Part shown: piece by piece, positions 24,477 through 32,188 of the stretch
Position numbering within the stretch: the first letter of the stretch is position 1
How the letters are laid out: each line of letters opens with the position of its first letter
Assembly (NCBI GenBank): GCA_963819075.1
Contig: CAWFUP010000002.1
Span: 496,001-560,000 of the forward strand
Length of the DNA stretch: 64,000 bases
Source: CAVQBJ01 sp963819075
GTDB taxonomy: Bacteria; Actinomycetota; Thermoleophilia; Solirubrobacterales; Solirubrobacteraceae
Reading direction: 5' to 3'
Translations under genes and position numbers: made by a program
The notes under the pieces: model-generated
The model's input: the letters and a program-made list of their open reading frames with translations, nothing else
Database searches by the model: none
Told to the model about the DNA's origin: nothing

Positions 24477-25220
24477 GTGCTAACGACAGCGAGCCTTGCC
24501 GTCGAGCGCCTTGAGCTGGCCCGGCAGCTCGCCGACGATATCTGCGGGTTGGTGCCGTCTGAGGCGGTGGCCGTGTTCGGCTCGACGGCCCGCGGTGACG
24601 CGACGCGGCACAGCGACCTCGACATGCTCGTTGTCCTCGCGCACGCGGGCGATGCCCGCAAGGTCTCGCTGCTGTGCCGTACGACGACGGAGGTCACGGT
24701 CTCCCCGGTCATTCACGTGTGGCCCAGCTTCGAGCGCCTGCGTCATGACGACTGGCTATTCGTTCGCCATCTGTCCGATGAGGGTGTGCCGCTGTGGGAC
24801 CCAAAGGATCGACTCGCGAGGCACTGGCGCGTGTCTTTCCCTGGCCATCGCGCGGTCATCGAGGAGATCCGCCGCCACAGTGCCGCGATCGACCGGCTGC
24901 AAGATGTCGACCGCTACGGTGGGGACCTGCTGTTCCCGTTGGCCGCGACGTACGGCCTGGCAAAGCGCATCGCCATGCTCGCCAACGCGCGCGCCGGCGT
25001 TCAGATCTTCAACCGGGAAAAGGCGCTCATCACGTGCGGCGCGCTCATCCCCGAGCTGGCCGAAGACATGCAACACCTGGCGGCACTGGCGCCATTCTAC
25101 GCGGCCACGCGAGGCACTCAACCTGAGCGAGCGCCATTCCCGAGCGACCACGCCGAGCGCGAGCTCGAACGCTGCACCGCGTCGCTGCGCCGCCTGGTAG
25201 CGGCGAGCTGCCGTGGCTGA
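24477..25220 (+). CDS. MNT-type nucleotidyltransferase
   Basis: A 247-residue protein with an N-terminal nucleotidyltransferase fold: VAVFGSTARGDATRHSDLDM gives GS (35-36) and the metal-binding Asp47 and Asp49. The usual third carboxylate is not evident (VSPVIHVWPSF). The C-terminal half is helical (EIRRHSAAIDRLQ, GLAKRIAMLANA, HAERELERCTASLRRLV), as in proteins combining MNT with a HEPN-like helical domain. MNT proteins can be antitoxins that AMPylate HEPN toxins, or antibiotic-modifying enzymes. It leads a three-gene operon, overlapping the next gene by eight bases. No CD-NTase-specific features are visible. Confidence 0.78.
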   Translation: MLTTASLAVERLELARQLADDICGLVPSEAVAVFGSTARGDATRHSDLDMLVVLAHAGDARKVSLLCRTTTEVTVSPVIHVWPSFERLRHDDWLFVRHLSDEGVPLWDPKDRLARHWRVSFPGHRAVIEEIRRHSAAIDRLQDVDRYGGDLLFPLAATYGLAKRIAMLANARAGVQIFNREKALITCGALIPELAEDMQHLAALAPFYAATRGTQPERAPFPSDHAERELERCTASLRRLVAASCRG

Positions 25221-25734
25221 GCCGCCGTTCAAGCCAGAGATCCTCAAAGCCGTGACCCGTGAAGCGGGGCTCCTGAGCGAGGCCAAGAAGCTGCTCGGCG
25301 ATCCCCTGGGCGCCGACTCGGAGATCGTCGACGCGATCAAGCAGATCTTCCGCCAACTGCTGCGAGCCGAACTCGGCATCAAGGTTGCAGCGTTCAGCCA
25401 AGACGAAAAGCAGGAGGCGCTCGAACGTCAGATTGAGCTCGAAGAGGACGACGTCTACCACGACTGGCTTCCTGACCTGATCGAACTGTTCGAGGAGCTG
25501 TGCGATCGCTGGCCCGAGGTTCTGGATCTGCGCTACGGCGGGACCCGCTCGGACTTCCGCGAATTCCGGGTCGACTACATCCCCGGACTGCTGTCGGCGC
25601 TCCAGCCATGGGCTGGCGATCGCGGATACGGCGACCTTGAGAAGCGACTGCGCGAGGTGGATCGCGAGTACCACCGCGCGATTCGCCGGGCCGCCGGCCG
25701 CGCCGAGAACGCCGAAGAGCTCGACGATGAATAG
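25213..25734 (+). CDS. Acidic helical protein of unknown function
   Basis: A 173-residue protein with no recognised family. It is rich in Glu, Asp and Arg and predicted mostly helical: AVTREAGLLSEAKKLLGD, EIVDAIKQIFRQLLRAELGI, then ALERQIELEEDD, DLIELFEELCDRW and KRLREVDREYHRAIRRAAG. No signal or membrane segment. GTG 25213 overlaps the nucleotidyltransferase stop, and its own stop overlaps the start of the membrane protein, so the three are translated together. It could be a partner, substrate or bridging subunit of that pair. Confidence 0.6.
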   Translation: MAEPPFKPEILKAVTREAGLLSEAKKLLGDPLGADSEIVDAIKQIFRQLLRAELGIKVAAFSQDEKQEALERQIELEEDDVYHDWLPDLIELFEELCDRWPEVLDLRYGGTRSDFREFRVDYIPGLLSALQPWAGDRGYGDLEKRLREVDREYHRAIRRAAGRAENAEELDDE

Positions 25735-26389
25735 ATCGGAACGCCGCGCCGAGCTCTTGGGCCTGCTGCAGCGCGACTACGAAACCGCCAGAGAGTTCCT
25801 ACAGAACGCCAACCTGTCCGTCGACCGCACGCGCACGTTCGGTCTGGCGCTTATCGCGGCGCTGATTGGGGTGACGGTGACCGGTCACATCTTCTGGCTG
25901 GGGCTCGTCGCGGCCGCCGCCACCATGGTCGTCGCGCTCGTCGATGGGTTTCACACATGGCAGTACCGCCACGCCGAGGAGCACCTCAAGAGAATCGAAC
26001 GCATCTACCAGCTCCTGTACAAGGCGCACATCGCAACGCTGAGCTCCCGCGAGAGCAAGTGGCTGGAGGCCCGGATCAAGAGCTTCAGGCCCGGCGTCTT
26101 CAGCAACCTGAAGCTCTTCAAGGTGCGCGAGCTTGCCTACAGTCGCCCGTACCCGATCTTTCGCTTCATGTACCCGCTGCTGCTCGTCGCCGGCGTGGCC
26201 GCGGGGTTCTATGCGCACAGCAGACAAGAAGCGGCGACCGTTCGCGTCAGCGTGGCCATCCGCAACCCGCCCGCGGCGCCACCCGCACCAACCGTCACGA
26301 ACCGCTCGACTCCCGCCACGCCACGCCGCGAGCGCCATGGCACCGCCCAGCAAACAACCTCCGCCGTAACCGCGACGCGTGGCGGTTGA
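25727..26389 (+). CDS. Membrane protein, third gene of the nucleotidyltransferase operon
   Basis: A 220-residue protein. An N-terminal amphipathic helix (about 5-35) precedes a helical hairpin (about 37-52 and 54-74), a long basic cytoplasmic segment (HAEEHLKRIERIYQLLYKAH and onward), a third hydrophobic helix (about 146-163) and a Pro/Thr-rich tail that would be outside. The hairpin plus helical segment recalls two-helix effector proteins of the SLATT type linked to nucleotide-signalling systems, but I cannot confirm membership. ATG 25727 overlaps the previous stop. Confidence 0.6.
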   Translation: MNRSERRAELLGLLQRDYETAREFLQNANLSVDRTRTFGLALIAALIGVTVTGHIFWLGLVAAAATMVVALVDGFHTWQYRHAEEHLKRIERIYQLLYKAHIATLSSRESKWLEARIKSFRPGVFSNLKLFKVRELAYSRPYPIFRFMYPLLLVAGVAAGFYAHSRQEAATVRVSVAIRNPPAAPPAPTVTNRSTPATPRRERHGTAQQTTSAVTATRGG

Positions 26390-26503
26390 TTGGCGTACTC
26401 ACCGTGGCCGTCGCCATCCCCACTCGAGGTCAACGGCGGGCTGCGTCGCGTCCGGCACCCTGGCCGGCGGCGGGGTGGAAACCCGAGGTGAGGACGTCTC
26501 CGG

Positions 26504-26800
26504 CTATCCGCCCTGGGCGGCCGCCAGCGCCGCCGTCCAGCTTCCGAACCGGCTGGCGATCACGCTGAGCGAGGGGATGCGAGGCTCGGCCTTGCCGTGC
26601 TGCTGGGCAGCCCGCTTGGCCAGGCGCGCCCACTCTGGATAGGTGGTCGAGTTGGGCCAGCTCCCAATCTCGCGCCGTGCTCGGTGGATGGCGTTGGTGA
26701 CGTCCTCGCGCCTGTACCCGCCCTTGCCCGTGGTCGCTCGCTGGTAGCTGATGCCACCGGGTCGAGGCGTGCGCGTCAGCGCGAGCGCCGCGCTGAGCAC
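26504..26800 (-). CDS. Homing-endonuclease-associated repeat protein, probably truncated
   Basis: A 98-residue fragment with a clear homing-endonuclease-associated DNA-binding repeat: AIHRARREIGSWPNSTTYPE, then AEPRIPSLSVIASRFGSWTA. In the same frame upstream of GTG 26800, EEWPSRAQLTDAYGDWLAVL looks like part of an earlier repeat but has no start codon before an in-frame stop, so the 5' end seems lost. No nuclease domain (HNH, LAGLIDADG or GIY-YIG) is seen. It is convergent with the membrane-protein gene. Confidence 0.5.
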   Translation of the reverse strand: MLSAALALTRTPRPGGISYQRATTGKGGYRREDVTNAIHRARREIGSWPNSTTYPEWARLAKRAAQQHGKAEPRIPSLSVIASRFGSWTAALAAAQGG

Positions 26801-27150
26801 GGCCAGCCAGTCGCCGTAGGCGTCGGTGAGCTGCGCGCGCGAGGGCCATTCCTCGCCGGCGTGACGCGGGACGCGCCGCGAGAGATGTCGGTCGTCCGGT
26901 CATCGTCCTCGCGGTGCACGAGATATGCCTCGCAGCCGTTAGAACGTTCGAGGTTCGCCGCCCCCTGAGAATCGACGGGCTCGCGGCACGACCAACGCGA
27001 CACGACCTGGAGATCGCAGAGGTCCTCACCCAGATCAAGCGAGAGCGCGTCGCTGAACTTCTCGCCAACTGAACACCGAAGCTCATCGGCGCGACGATGT
27101 AGGTGGTGTCCGCGATCGCGCTGCAACGGCCGCCTCAACTGCCCGTCGTC
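26801..27150. other. Stretch with ambiguous coding remnants
   Basis: About 350 bases. The minus strand continues the broken repeat protein. A plus-strand frame ending at about 27076 reads DLEIAEVLTQIKRERVAELL before its stop and also looks protein-like, but it has no supported start. I cannot decide between them. The promoter of the next gene is probably near 27080-27150. Confidence 0.3.
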
Positions 27151-28611
27151 ATGGCCGACGACTGGGAGGAGATGCGCGAGGAACTGGAGGACGACCCGCC
27201 GCAGCCGGTCGTCGGCGACTACAGCGACGACCTGTGGGTACTGTCGAAGGTCGTCCCCGAGGTGCTCGCCTACGCCGTGCGCGCTCGCCATGCAGAGACC
27301 CCCCGCGAAGTCAGCCAGCAGCGGTTCAACGACGCCCGCATCGGCGCGAACCATCCTCGCTGCCCAACCGCCCAAGGCCTTCATCAGCGCTTCAAGTTGG
27401 ATTGGCGCGAGATCAAGGACATCTCTCAGGACGGCATAGCGAGGATCTTTGCCGTACTGCGCCCGATCGGGGATACGCCGGTCGAAGTCACGGTCGCGCA
27501 CGTGAACGCTCGCGTCCGAGACGCCTGGTCGATCCGGGTGCAGGAACTGATCGTCGATGGCGTGGGGGGCGAAGACGCGCGGGATCATGTTCTTACCCGC
27601 GACGAGTACGTCCGCATCAGCGACGAGCGACGAGCCGACAGCGAGGCTCGCTACAAGCGCGGGGTCCCCGTCCGCTGGCCGACGATCAGCCAGGTTGACA
27701 ATCACGGCGGATTGCCCGCCACACTCAAACGTCTCGGGCTTCCGCACGCCCGAAGCTCATCGACTAGTCCGGGGCGCGCAGTCGGCGGCCCTGGCAAGGG
27801 ATGGACGAGACGAGAGCGGGTGGTCGCCCTCATGCGCTACCTCGCAAGCCCAGGTGCCTCCACGAGGGACCTCAAGCGCGGCTATCGCGTGTGGCACGGG
27901 AAACAGAAGGATCGCGATGAGCTTCCGTCCCACGGCACGTTCCTCGGCAATGACACCTTCGGCAGCTTGCTGCCGAAGGTCTACGAGGCTCGTGCTGACC
28001 CGTCGGTGCTCGACGGCCCGCTCACCTTGCCGGGCGAAAAGCCTCGGGTAAGTCGCGCAGCATCCGGCGATCCGCTGCTTGACGTCTTCGCGACCGTCGC
28101 GGGTCGGCCCCTGCTCGAGCTGCTTCGCTTCGTTGCCGCTCGAGAATCCGCGACGGTCTCAGAGATGCACGACGCGCTCGGTGGCCTGCGTAACACCCTC
28201 GCCTATCGCGCGCGTCAGCTCGCGACTTTGGGGGCACTTGACGTCAGTCGCGAAACCGTCGGCTACGGCCGCCCGATGCGCTACGTGGCCAATGCTCGCG
28301 GCCGAGCGGTCGTGAAGATTGATCCGCCTACGCCAGACCCTCCCGCACAGCGCGGATTGACGGGGCTTACTCCCGAGCGTCTTAGCCTCCTGCGAGCGAT
28401 CGACCGCCTTAGGGACCACGCGACCCGCCTGGCACTCGCGCCGGAGGTGGGTGCGAACAACACTCAGTCGGTCAAGGCACGCTGCACCACCTTGATACGG
28501 ATGGGGCTTGTAGTCGAGGAGCGGGACCCAACCTCGTCGCGTCGCCTGCGCTACCGCTTGACCGAAGGTGGTCTGGCCGCCGTGCGCGGCGTAAGCGAAA
28601 GCTCCAGCTAG
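27151..28611 (+). CDS. Large hypothetical protein with winged-helix C-terminus
   Basis: A protein of about 486 residues with no named family. Its middle has segments like homing-endonuclease-associated repeats (VPVRWPTISQVDNHGGLPA and WHGKQKDRDELPSHGTFLGN). The last 170 residues hold two winged-helix-like units: LLELLRFVAARESATVSEMH with LAYRARQLATLGALDV, and LSLLRAIDRLRDHATRLALA with CTTLIRMGLVVEERD. It looks DNA-binding. I chose ATG 27151 (MADDWEEM); GTG 27103 is possible. It is the last gene of the accessory region, so it may serve the element itself. Confidence 0.55.
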   Translation: MADDWEEMREELEDDPPQPVVGDYSDDLWVLSKVVPEVLAYAVRARHAETPREVSQQRFNDARIGANHPRCPTAQGLHQRFKLDWREIKDISQDGIARIFAVLRPIGDTPVEVTVAHVNARVRDAWSIRVQELIVDGVGGEDARDHVLTRDEYVRISDERRADSEARYKRGVPVRWPTISQVDNHGGLPATLKRLGLPHARSSSTSPGRAVGGPGKGWTRRERVVALMRYLASPGASTRDLKRGYRVWHGKQKDRDELPSHGTFLGNDTFGSLLPKVYEARADPSVLDGPLTLPGEKPRVSRAASGDPLLDVFATVAGRPLLELLRFVAARESATVSEMHDALGGLRNTLAYRARQLATLGALDVSRETVGYGRPMRYVANARGRAVVKIDPPTPDPPAQRGLTGLTPERLSLLRAIDRLRDHATRLALAPEVGANNTQSVKARCTTLIRMGLVVEERDPTSSRRLRYRLTEGGLAAVRGVSESSS

Positions 28612-28677
28612 CGGGCGAATCTGCCCGTAGCCAGCACCGCCCGAAAACCCCGATCATGCAGGGATTTTGTGGGCACC

Positions 28678-28701
28678 GTCCCGCCTGTCGGTCAGCGGGA
28701 C
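28678..28701. terminator. Hairpin after the last accessory gene
   Basis: GTCCCGC/GCGGGAC, seven bases each with a ten-base loop, 67 bases after the stop at 28611 and facing the minus-strand FkbM gene. No T-tract, so this is a probable bidirectional terminator only. Confidence 0.35.
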
Positions 28702-28808
28702 CGCACACTGACCAGCTTTTCGACGAACCACGCGGCTCGTCAACGGCCTTAACTTCGCGATGAAAAGCCTTCTTACAACACTCCCATCGTCGCGGGTGGC
28801 GACCCGGG

Positions 28809-30128
28809 CTACGCCGGCACGCCAAACGCGACCGTGTCGATGTCGGTCATCGTCGAGCACTGCAGGTACCAGCGGTACTCGACGCCGAGGGAGGCGATGA
28901 AGTCCGGGATGCGGACGAGGTCGTCGGCGCGGTGATAGGCGGCGATGGCCAGACGCGGGCGCTGGGCCGCGATCGTGGCGGAGGCCCCCTCGAGGACTCC
29001 GAGGTCGGCCCCCTCCACGTCGACCTTCAGGAAGTCGAGCCGCTCGATCGCTGCGCTCGCCACGAGCGCATCGATCGTGTCGGTCTGCAACTGCACCGAG
29101 CGCTCGGGATCCGCGGCCTGCTCGCGCACCGTCGCGCCAGCGGCGATCACGTCGTCGATCCACACCGTCTGGCCCGAGCGTGGGCCGAGTGGCACATCGT
29201 GGACGTGCACCCGCGGCGCGAGGAGGGGGTTCAGGCGCAGGTTGGCCTCGAGCAGTGCGCGGTTGCGCGGCGAGGGCTCGAAGGTGTGGACGATGCCCGG
29301 CTCGCCGATCACGTGGGCCAGCCACAGCGCGGTGTCGCCCCAGCAGCCGCCGGCGTCGACGACGACGTCGCCACGCCGGGGGCGCGCCGCGACGGAATCG
29401 TCCCGGTAGGCGTACTGCGAGAAGAGGTACGTCGAGGCGAGCGGCAGCGGCGGGCCGACCACCTCGATCGGCATCCCGGCCGCGCGCAGGTCATAGCGGT
29501 GCAATCCCCACTCGAAGGGCATACCGGGCGTCGGTACCACCGCCGGCTCACGCAGCATGTTCGCGGTCAGCAGCATGACCGACCGCCGGTACTCCAGCGG
29601 CTCGAGCTGCAGGCGCACGTGCGCCGGACCGAGGGCGCGGTAGGCCAGGAAGCGCAGCCACAGCGAACGGCTCTCATCGTCTCCGAGCTGACGCCAGAGC
29701 ACCCTCGCGCGCTCGAGGATCCCGAGCTGCTCGTCCAGGCGCTGGCCGACCGCGCCGGGATCGGGCAGCTCGTGGCCAAAGGGATGGAACAGCGGATCGA
29801 GATTGTCCGGCAGGCATTGCCCTGACGCGTCGGCCACGAGCTGCAGGAACGCCGCACGCGCCTCGGCGAGCTGCGGCTCGCGCACGGACAGCGAGCGCAG
29901 GTTCTCCTGCGCCGGCACGCAGTCGGGGCACATGCGCAGCAGCCCCTGCAGGAGCTCGCGCGCCTGGCCCGGCTCGCCGTTGCCGGCCAGCACGACGGCG
30001 AGATCGTTGACGAGCTCAGGGTCGAGCGTGTCGGCGATCGCTTCGCGCAGCAGTTCGATGGCCTCGCTCGGGGCGCCCCCGTTGAGGCGTTCGAGCGCGC
30101 GCTCGTGAAGCACCGACGGGCCGCTCAT
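28809..30128 (-). CDS. FkbM-family methyltransferase with N-terminal TPR-like region
   Basis: A 439-residue protein. The first about 90 residues are TPR-like helices (ALERLNGGAPSEAIELLREA, ALDPELVNDLAVVLAGNGEP-type spacing). After a helical middle region, residues from about 235 form an FkbM SAM-dependent methyltransferase: GDVVVDAGGCWGDTALWLAH is the SAM-binding motif I, HTFEPSPRN follows, and LDFLKVDVEGADLGVLEGA is the FkbM signature. FkbM enzymes usually O-methylate sugars or polyketides. The acceptor here is unknown. It is the first core gene after the accessory region. Confidence 0.78.
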   Translation of the reverse strand: MSGPSVLHERALERLNGGAPSEAIELLREAIADTLDPELVNDLAVVLAGNGEPGQARELLQGLLRMCPDCVPAQENLRSLSVREPQLAEARAAFLQLVADASGQCLPDNLDPLFHPFGHELPDPGAVGQRLDEQLGILERARVLWRQLGDDESRSLWLRFLAYRALGPAHVRLQLEPLEYRRSVMLLTANMLREPAVVPTPGMPFEWGLHRYDLRAAGMPIEVVGPPLPLASTYLFSQYAYRDDSVAARPRRGDVVVDAGGCWGDTALWLAHVIGEPGIVHTFEPSPRNRALLEANLRLNPLLAPRVHVHDVPLGPRSGQTVWIDDVIAAGATVREQAADPERSVQLQTDTIDALVASAAIERLDFLKVDVEGADLGVLEGASATIAAQRPRLAIAAYHRADDLVRIPDFIASLGVEYRWYLQCSTMTDIDTVAFGVPA

Positions 30129-30168
30129 GCCCCGGTGATCGGACCCGCCGGCGTGGGCTTGAGCGCGC

Positions 30169-30795
30169 TCAGCCCTCGTCGTCGTCTTCGCCGTAGAGCG
30201 ACTCGCGCGCGAGCTGGGAGCCCCGGGCGTCGAGCAGCGCGACCTCGAGCAGGTCGTGGCGGTAGTCGTCGGGGGCGATGAGCGCGAAGCGTTCCTCCAC
30301 GAGCAGGCACTGGTCGACGACGATGCCGCCGAGCTCGGCGACGGCGAGCGCGCCGGACGCGACGAGCGGCCGGCCCCACACGAGCGTCATCGCGGCCACG
30401 TCGCCGTTCTCGCCACGCCAGCTGCCGATCACCTCGTCGCAGAGGTCGAGCGTCCAGTCGGGGTTCTCCTCGGCCGTCTCGGCGGTGAAGTCGACGCTGG
30501 CCACGAGGTCCTGCGGCGCTTGCGCGTCGCTGGCCGGCACGAAGCGCACGTACCCGTAGAGCTCGTACCCGTTGGCGGTCGGCGCCGTCGCTCCGACGTA
30601 CGTGCGGCCGTGCCAGGTGCGGTCCGGATACCAGGAGATCTCTCCCGGCTCGCCGAGGTCCTCGCCCTCGGTGTCGAGCGACAGGCAGGCCTGCAGGAAG
30701 GCATCGCGCAGCTGATCGGCCCAGCGCCCGTACGGAAGCGCCTCCTGGGGCGGCTCGGCGGCGAACCTCGGCACGAATCGCTCTGGCGGCGGCAC
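30169..30795 (-). CDS. Hypothetical protein
   Basis: A 208-residue acidic soluble protein not recognised. It contains aromatic-rich strands (GEISWYPDRTWHGRTYVGAT and NGYELYGYVRFVP) and a regular DWTLDLCDEVIGSWRGENGD segment, and ends in an acidic tail. No signal peptide or catalytic motif is visible. It lies between dtd and the FkbM gene on the same strand, 29 bases after dtd, and is probably co-transcribed. Confidence 0.55.
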   Translation of the reverse strand: MPPPERFVPRFAAEPPQEALPYGRWADQLRDAFLQACLSLDTEGEDLGEPGEISWYPDRTWHGRTYVGATAPTANGYELYGYVRFVPASDAQAPQDLVASVDFTAETAEENPDWTLDLCDEVIGSWRGENGDVAAMTLVWGRPLVASGALAVAELGGIVVDQCLLVEERFALIAPDDYRHDLLEVALLDARGSQLARESLYGEDDDEG

Positions 30796-30824
30796 GACGG
30801 CAGCCTACTGGAGGGGCGCTCGGT

Positions 30825-31241
30825 TCACGCGTCGAGCAGGAGCGTGACCGGGCCGTCGTTGACGAGGGCAACCTCCATGTGCGCTCCGAACACGCCCCGG
30901 CGGGCGTCGCAGGCAGCGCAGAAGCGCTCGTAGAGCGGCTCGGCCCGCTCGGGGGCCGCGGCGGCCACGAAGCTCGGGCGGTTGCCGCGGCGCGTGTCGC
31001 CGTAGAGCGTGAACTGGCTGACGCACAGGATCTCGCGCTCGCCGAGCGGCTCGTTCATGCGGCCGTCAGTGTCTTCGAAGACGCGCAGCGCGCGCACCTT
31101 CGCCGCCAGGCGGTCGGCTGTCGTCGCGTCATCGTCGTGAGTGACGCCGAGCAGGACGAGCAGGCCGGGGCCGATCGCGGCCAGCTGCTGGCCGGCGACG
31201 GACACCGAGGCGCTGCTGACGCGCTGGATGACTGCTCGCAT
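30825..31241 (-). CDS. dtd: D-aminoacyl-tRNA deacylase
   Basis: Dtd removes D-amino acids (and Gly from tRNA-Ala) from tRNA, a proofreading role in translation. The 138-residue chain has the family start MRAVIQRVSSASVSV, the catalytic SQFTLYGD segment, NRPSFVAAA, and the late GPVT motif (NDGPVTL, where NSGP is more common). I chose ATG 31241, which gives exactly the family N-terminus. It is ten bases downstream of the AEC transporter gene. Confidence 0.92.
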   Translation of the reverse strand: MRAVIQRVSSASVSVAGQQLAAIGPGLLVLLGVTHDDDATTADRLAAKVRALRVFEDTDGRMNEPLGEREILCVSQFTLYGDTRRGNRPSFVAAAAPERAEPLYERFCAACDARRGVFGAHMEVALVNDGPVTLLLDA

Positions 31242-31251
31242 GCGCGCATCC

Positions 31252-32163
31252 TCACACGAAGCTGGCCACGAGGACGGCGGCGATCGCCACCGTCGTCGAC
31301 CAGGCGATCGCGGCAGAGGTGATTCGCAGGTCCAGGCCGTAGGCGTGGCCGACGAGCAGCGTATTGATGGCCGACGGCATCGCGGCCTGGAGCACATAGG
31401 CGGAGGGAATCGCCACCGTCGCTCGCGACAGGACGAGGAGCAGCAGCGGGGCCGCCGCCATTCGCAGCAGCACGGCGGCCGCGGTGACCCGGTCCAGGCG
31501 CGGCAGTGGCCAGCGGCCGTCGCGATGCTCGACGGCGAGGTTGACGCCGAGCACGAAGAACCCGAGCGGCAGCAGCGCGAGCACGACGAAATGCGACGCG
31601 TGCACGAGCGCCTCCGGAGCGGCCGCGGGCGGCACGATCAGTCCGGCGACGACCGCCAGCAGCGGCGGATTGCGCGTCACGAACGCACGCAGCCGCTCGC
31701 GCGGCCCCTGCCCGGCCTTCGTTCCGTACGCCGCTCCGACGGCGAAGCCGGCGGTGAACAGCATCGGCGTGCTGACGAGCTGGTCGAAGGCGATCCCGTA
31801 GGGGAGCTGCGATGCGCCGAGCACGGCGATGACCAGCGGCAGCCCGAGATAGGCGGTGTTCGCGAGGATGACGACGCAGATGAACGCGCCGACCGCCGGC
31901 CGCGCGAGCCCGAACACGCGGGTGCCGAGCAGCCCGGCGAGCGCACCCACGATCGCCAGCTCGACGTACGCGAGCCCGAGCCCGGCGCCGGCGCCGGTGG
32001 TGATGTGCAGGTGGGCGATGTTGACGTACGAGACGAACGGAACGAGCACGTACAGCATCAGCGTCAGCGTCCCCCGGGCGAGCGCCGGGGCCCGCGGCGT
32101 GTGGGCGTGGGCGATCTGGCCCGCGGCGGTCGCGGCGAGCACGACGAGGACGATGAGCAGCAT
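31252..32163 (-). CDS. AEC-family transporter
   Basis: A 303-residue polytopic membrane protein of the auxin efflux carrier (AEC) family, a group of bacterial permeases for small organic acids such as malate or malonate. About ten hydrophobic segments are arranged in two halves. Family-like motifs include ILANTAYLGLPLV with the conserved Asn in the first half and QAAMPSAINTLLVGHAYG in the second. The substrate is unknown. It sits between dtd and the GalT-like gene on the same strand, with small gaps. Confidence 0.8.
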   Translation of the reverse strand: MLLIVLVVLAATAAGQIAHAHTPRAPALARGTLTLMLYVLVPFVSYVNIAHLHITTGAGAGLGLAYVELAIVGALAGLLGTRVFGLARPAVGAFICVVILANTAYLGLPLVIAVLGASQLPYGIAFDQLVSTPMLFTAGFAVGAAYGTKAGQGPRERLRAFVTRNPPLLAVVAGLIVPPAAAPEALVHASHFVVLALLPLGFFVLGVNLAVEHRDGRWPLPRLDRVTAAAVLLRMAAAPLLLLVLSRATVAIPSAYVLQAAMPSAINTLLVGHAYGLDLRITSAAIAWSTTVAIAAVLVASFV

Positions 32164-32188
32164 CGGCGGCGGACCGGTGGGTGCGGCT

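Noticed and set aside
24477..26389. Calling the nucleotidyltransferase operon a CBASS system
   Set aside because: The nucleotidyltransferase has an MNT-type GSxxRG...DxD and lacks other CD-NTase features I would need, and no known cap effector or accessory gene is recognisable.
26776..27747. A 323-residue minus-strand gene opposite the large hypothetical protein
   Set aside because: It has no recognisable motif, shows antisense composition, and overlaps the better-supported plus-strand gene almost completely.
28612..28808. Copy of the tRNA-Arg 3' end marking the far end of an integrated element
   Set aside because: I compared the last 20 bases of the tRNA with this stretch and found no match. 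The 11-base inverted match noted in the findings is weaker evidence.
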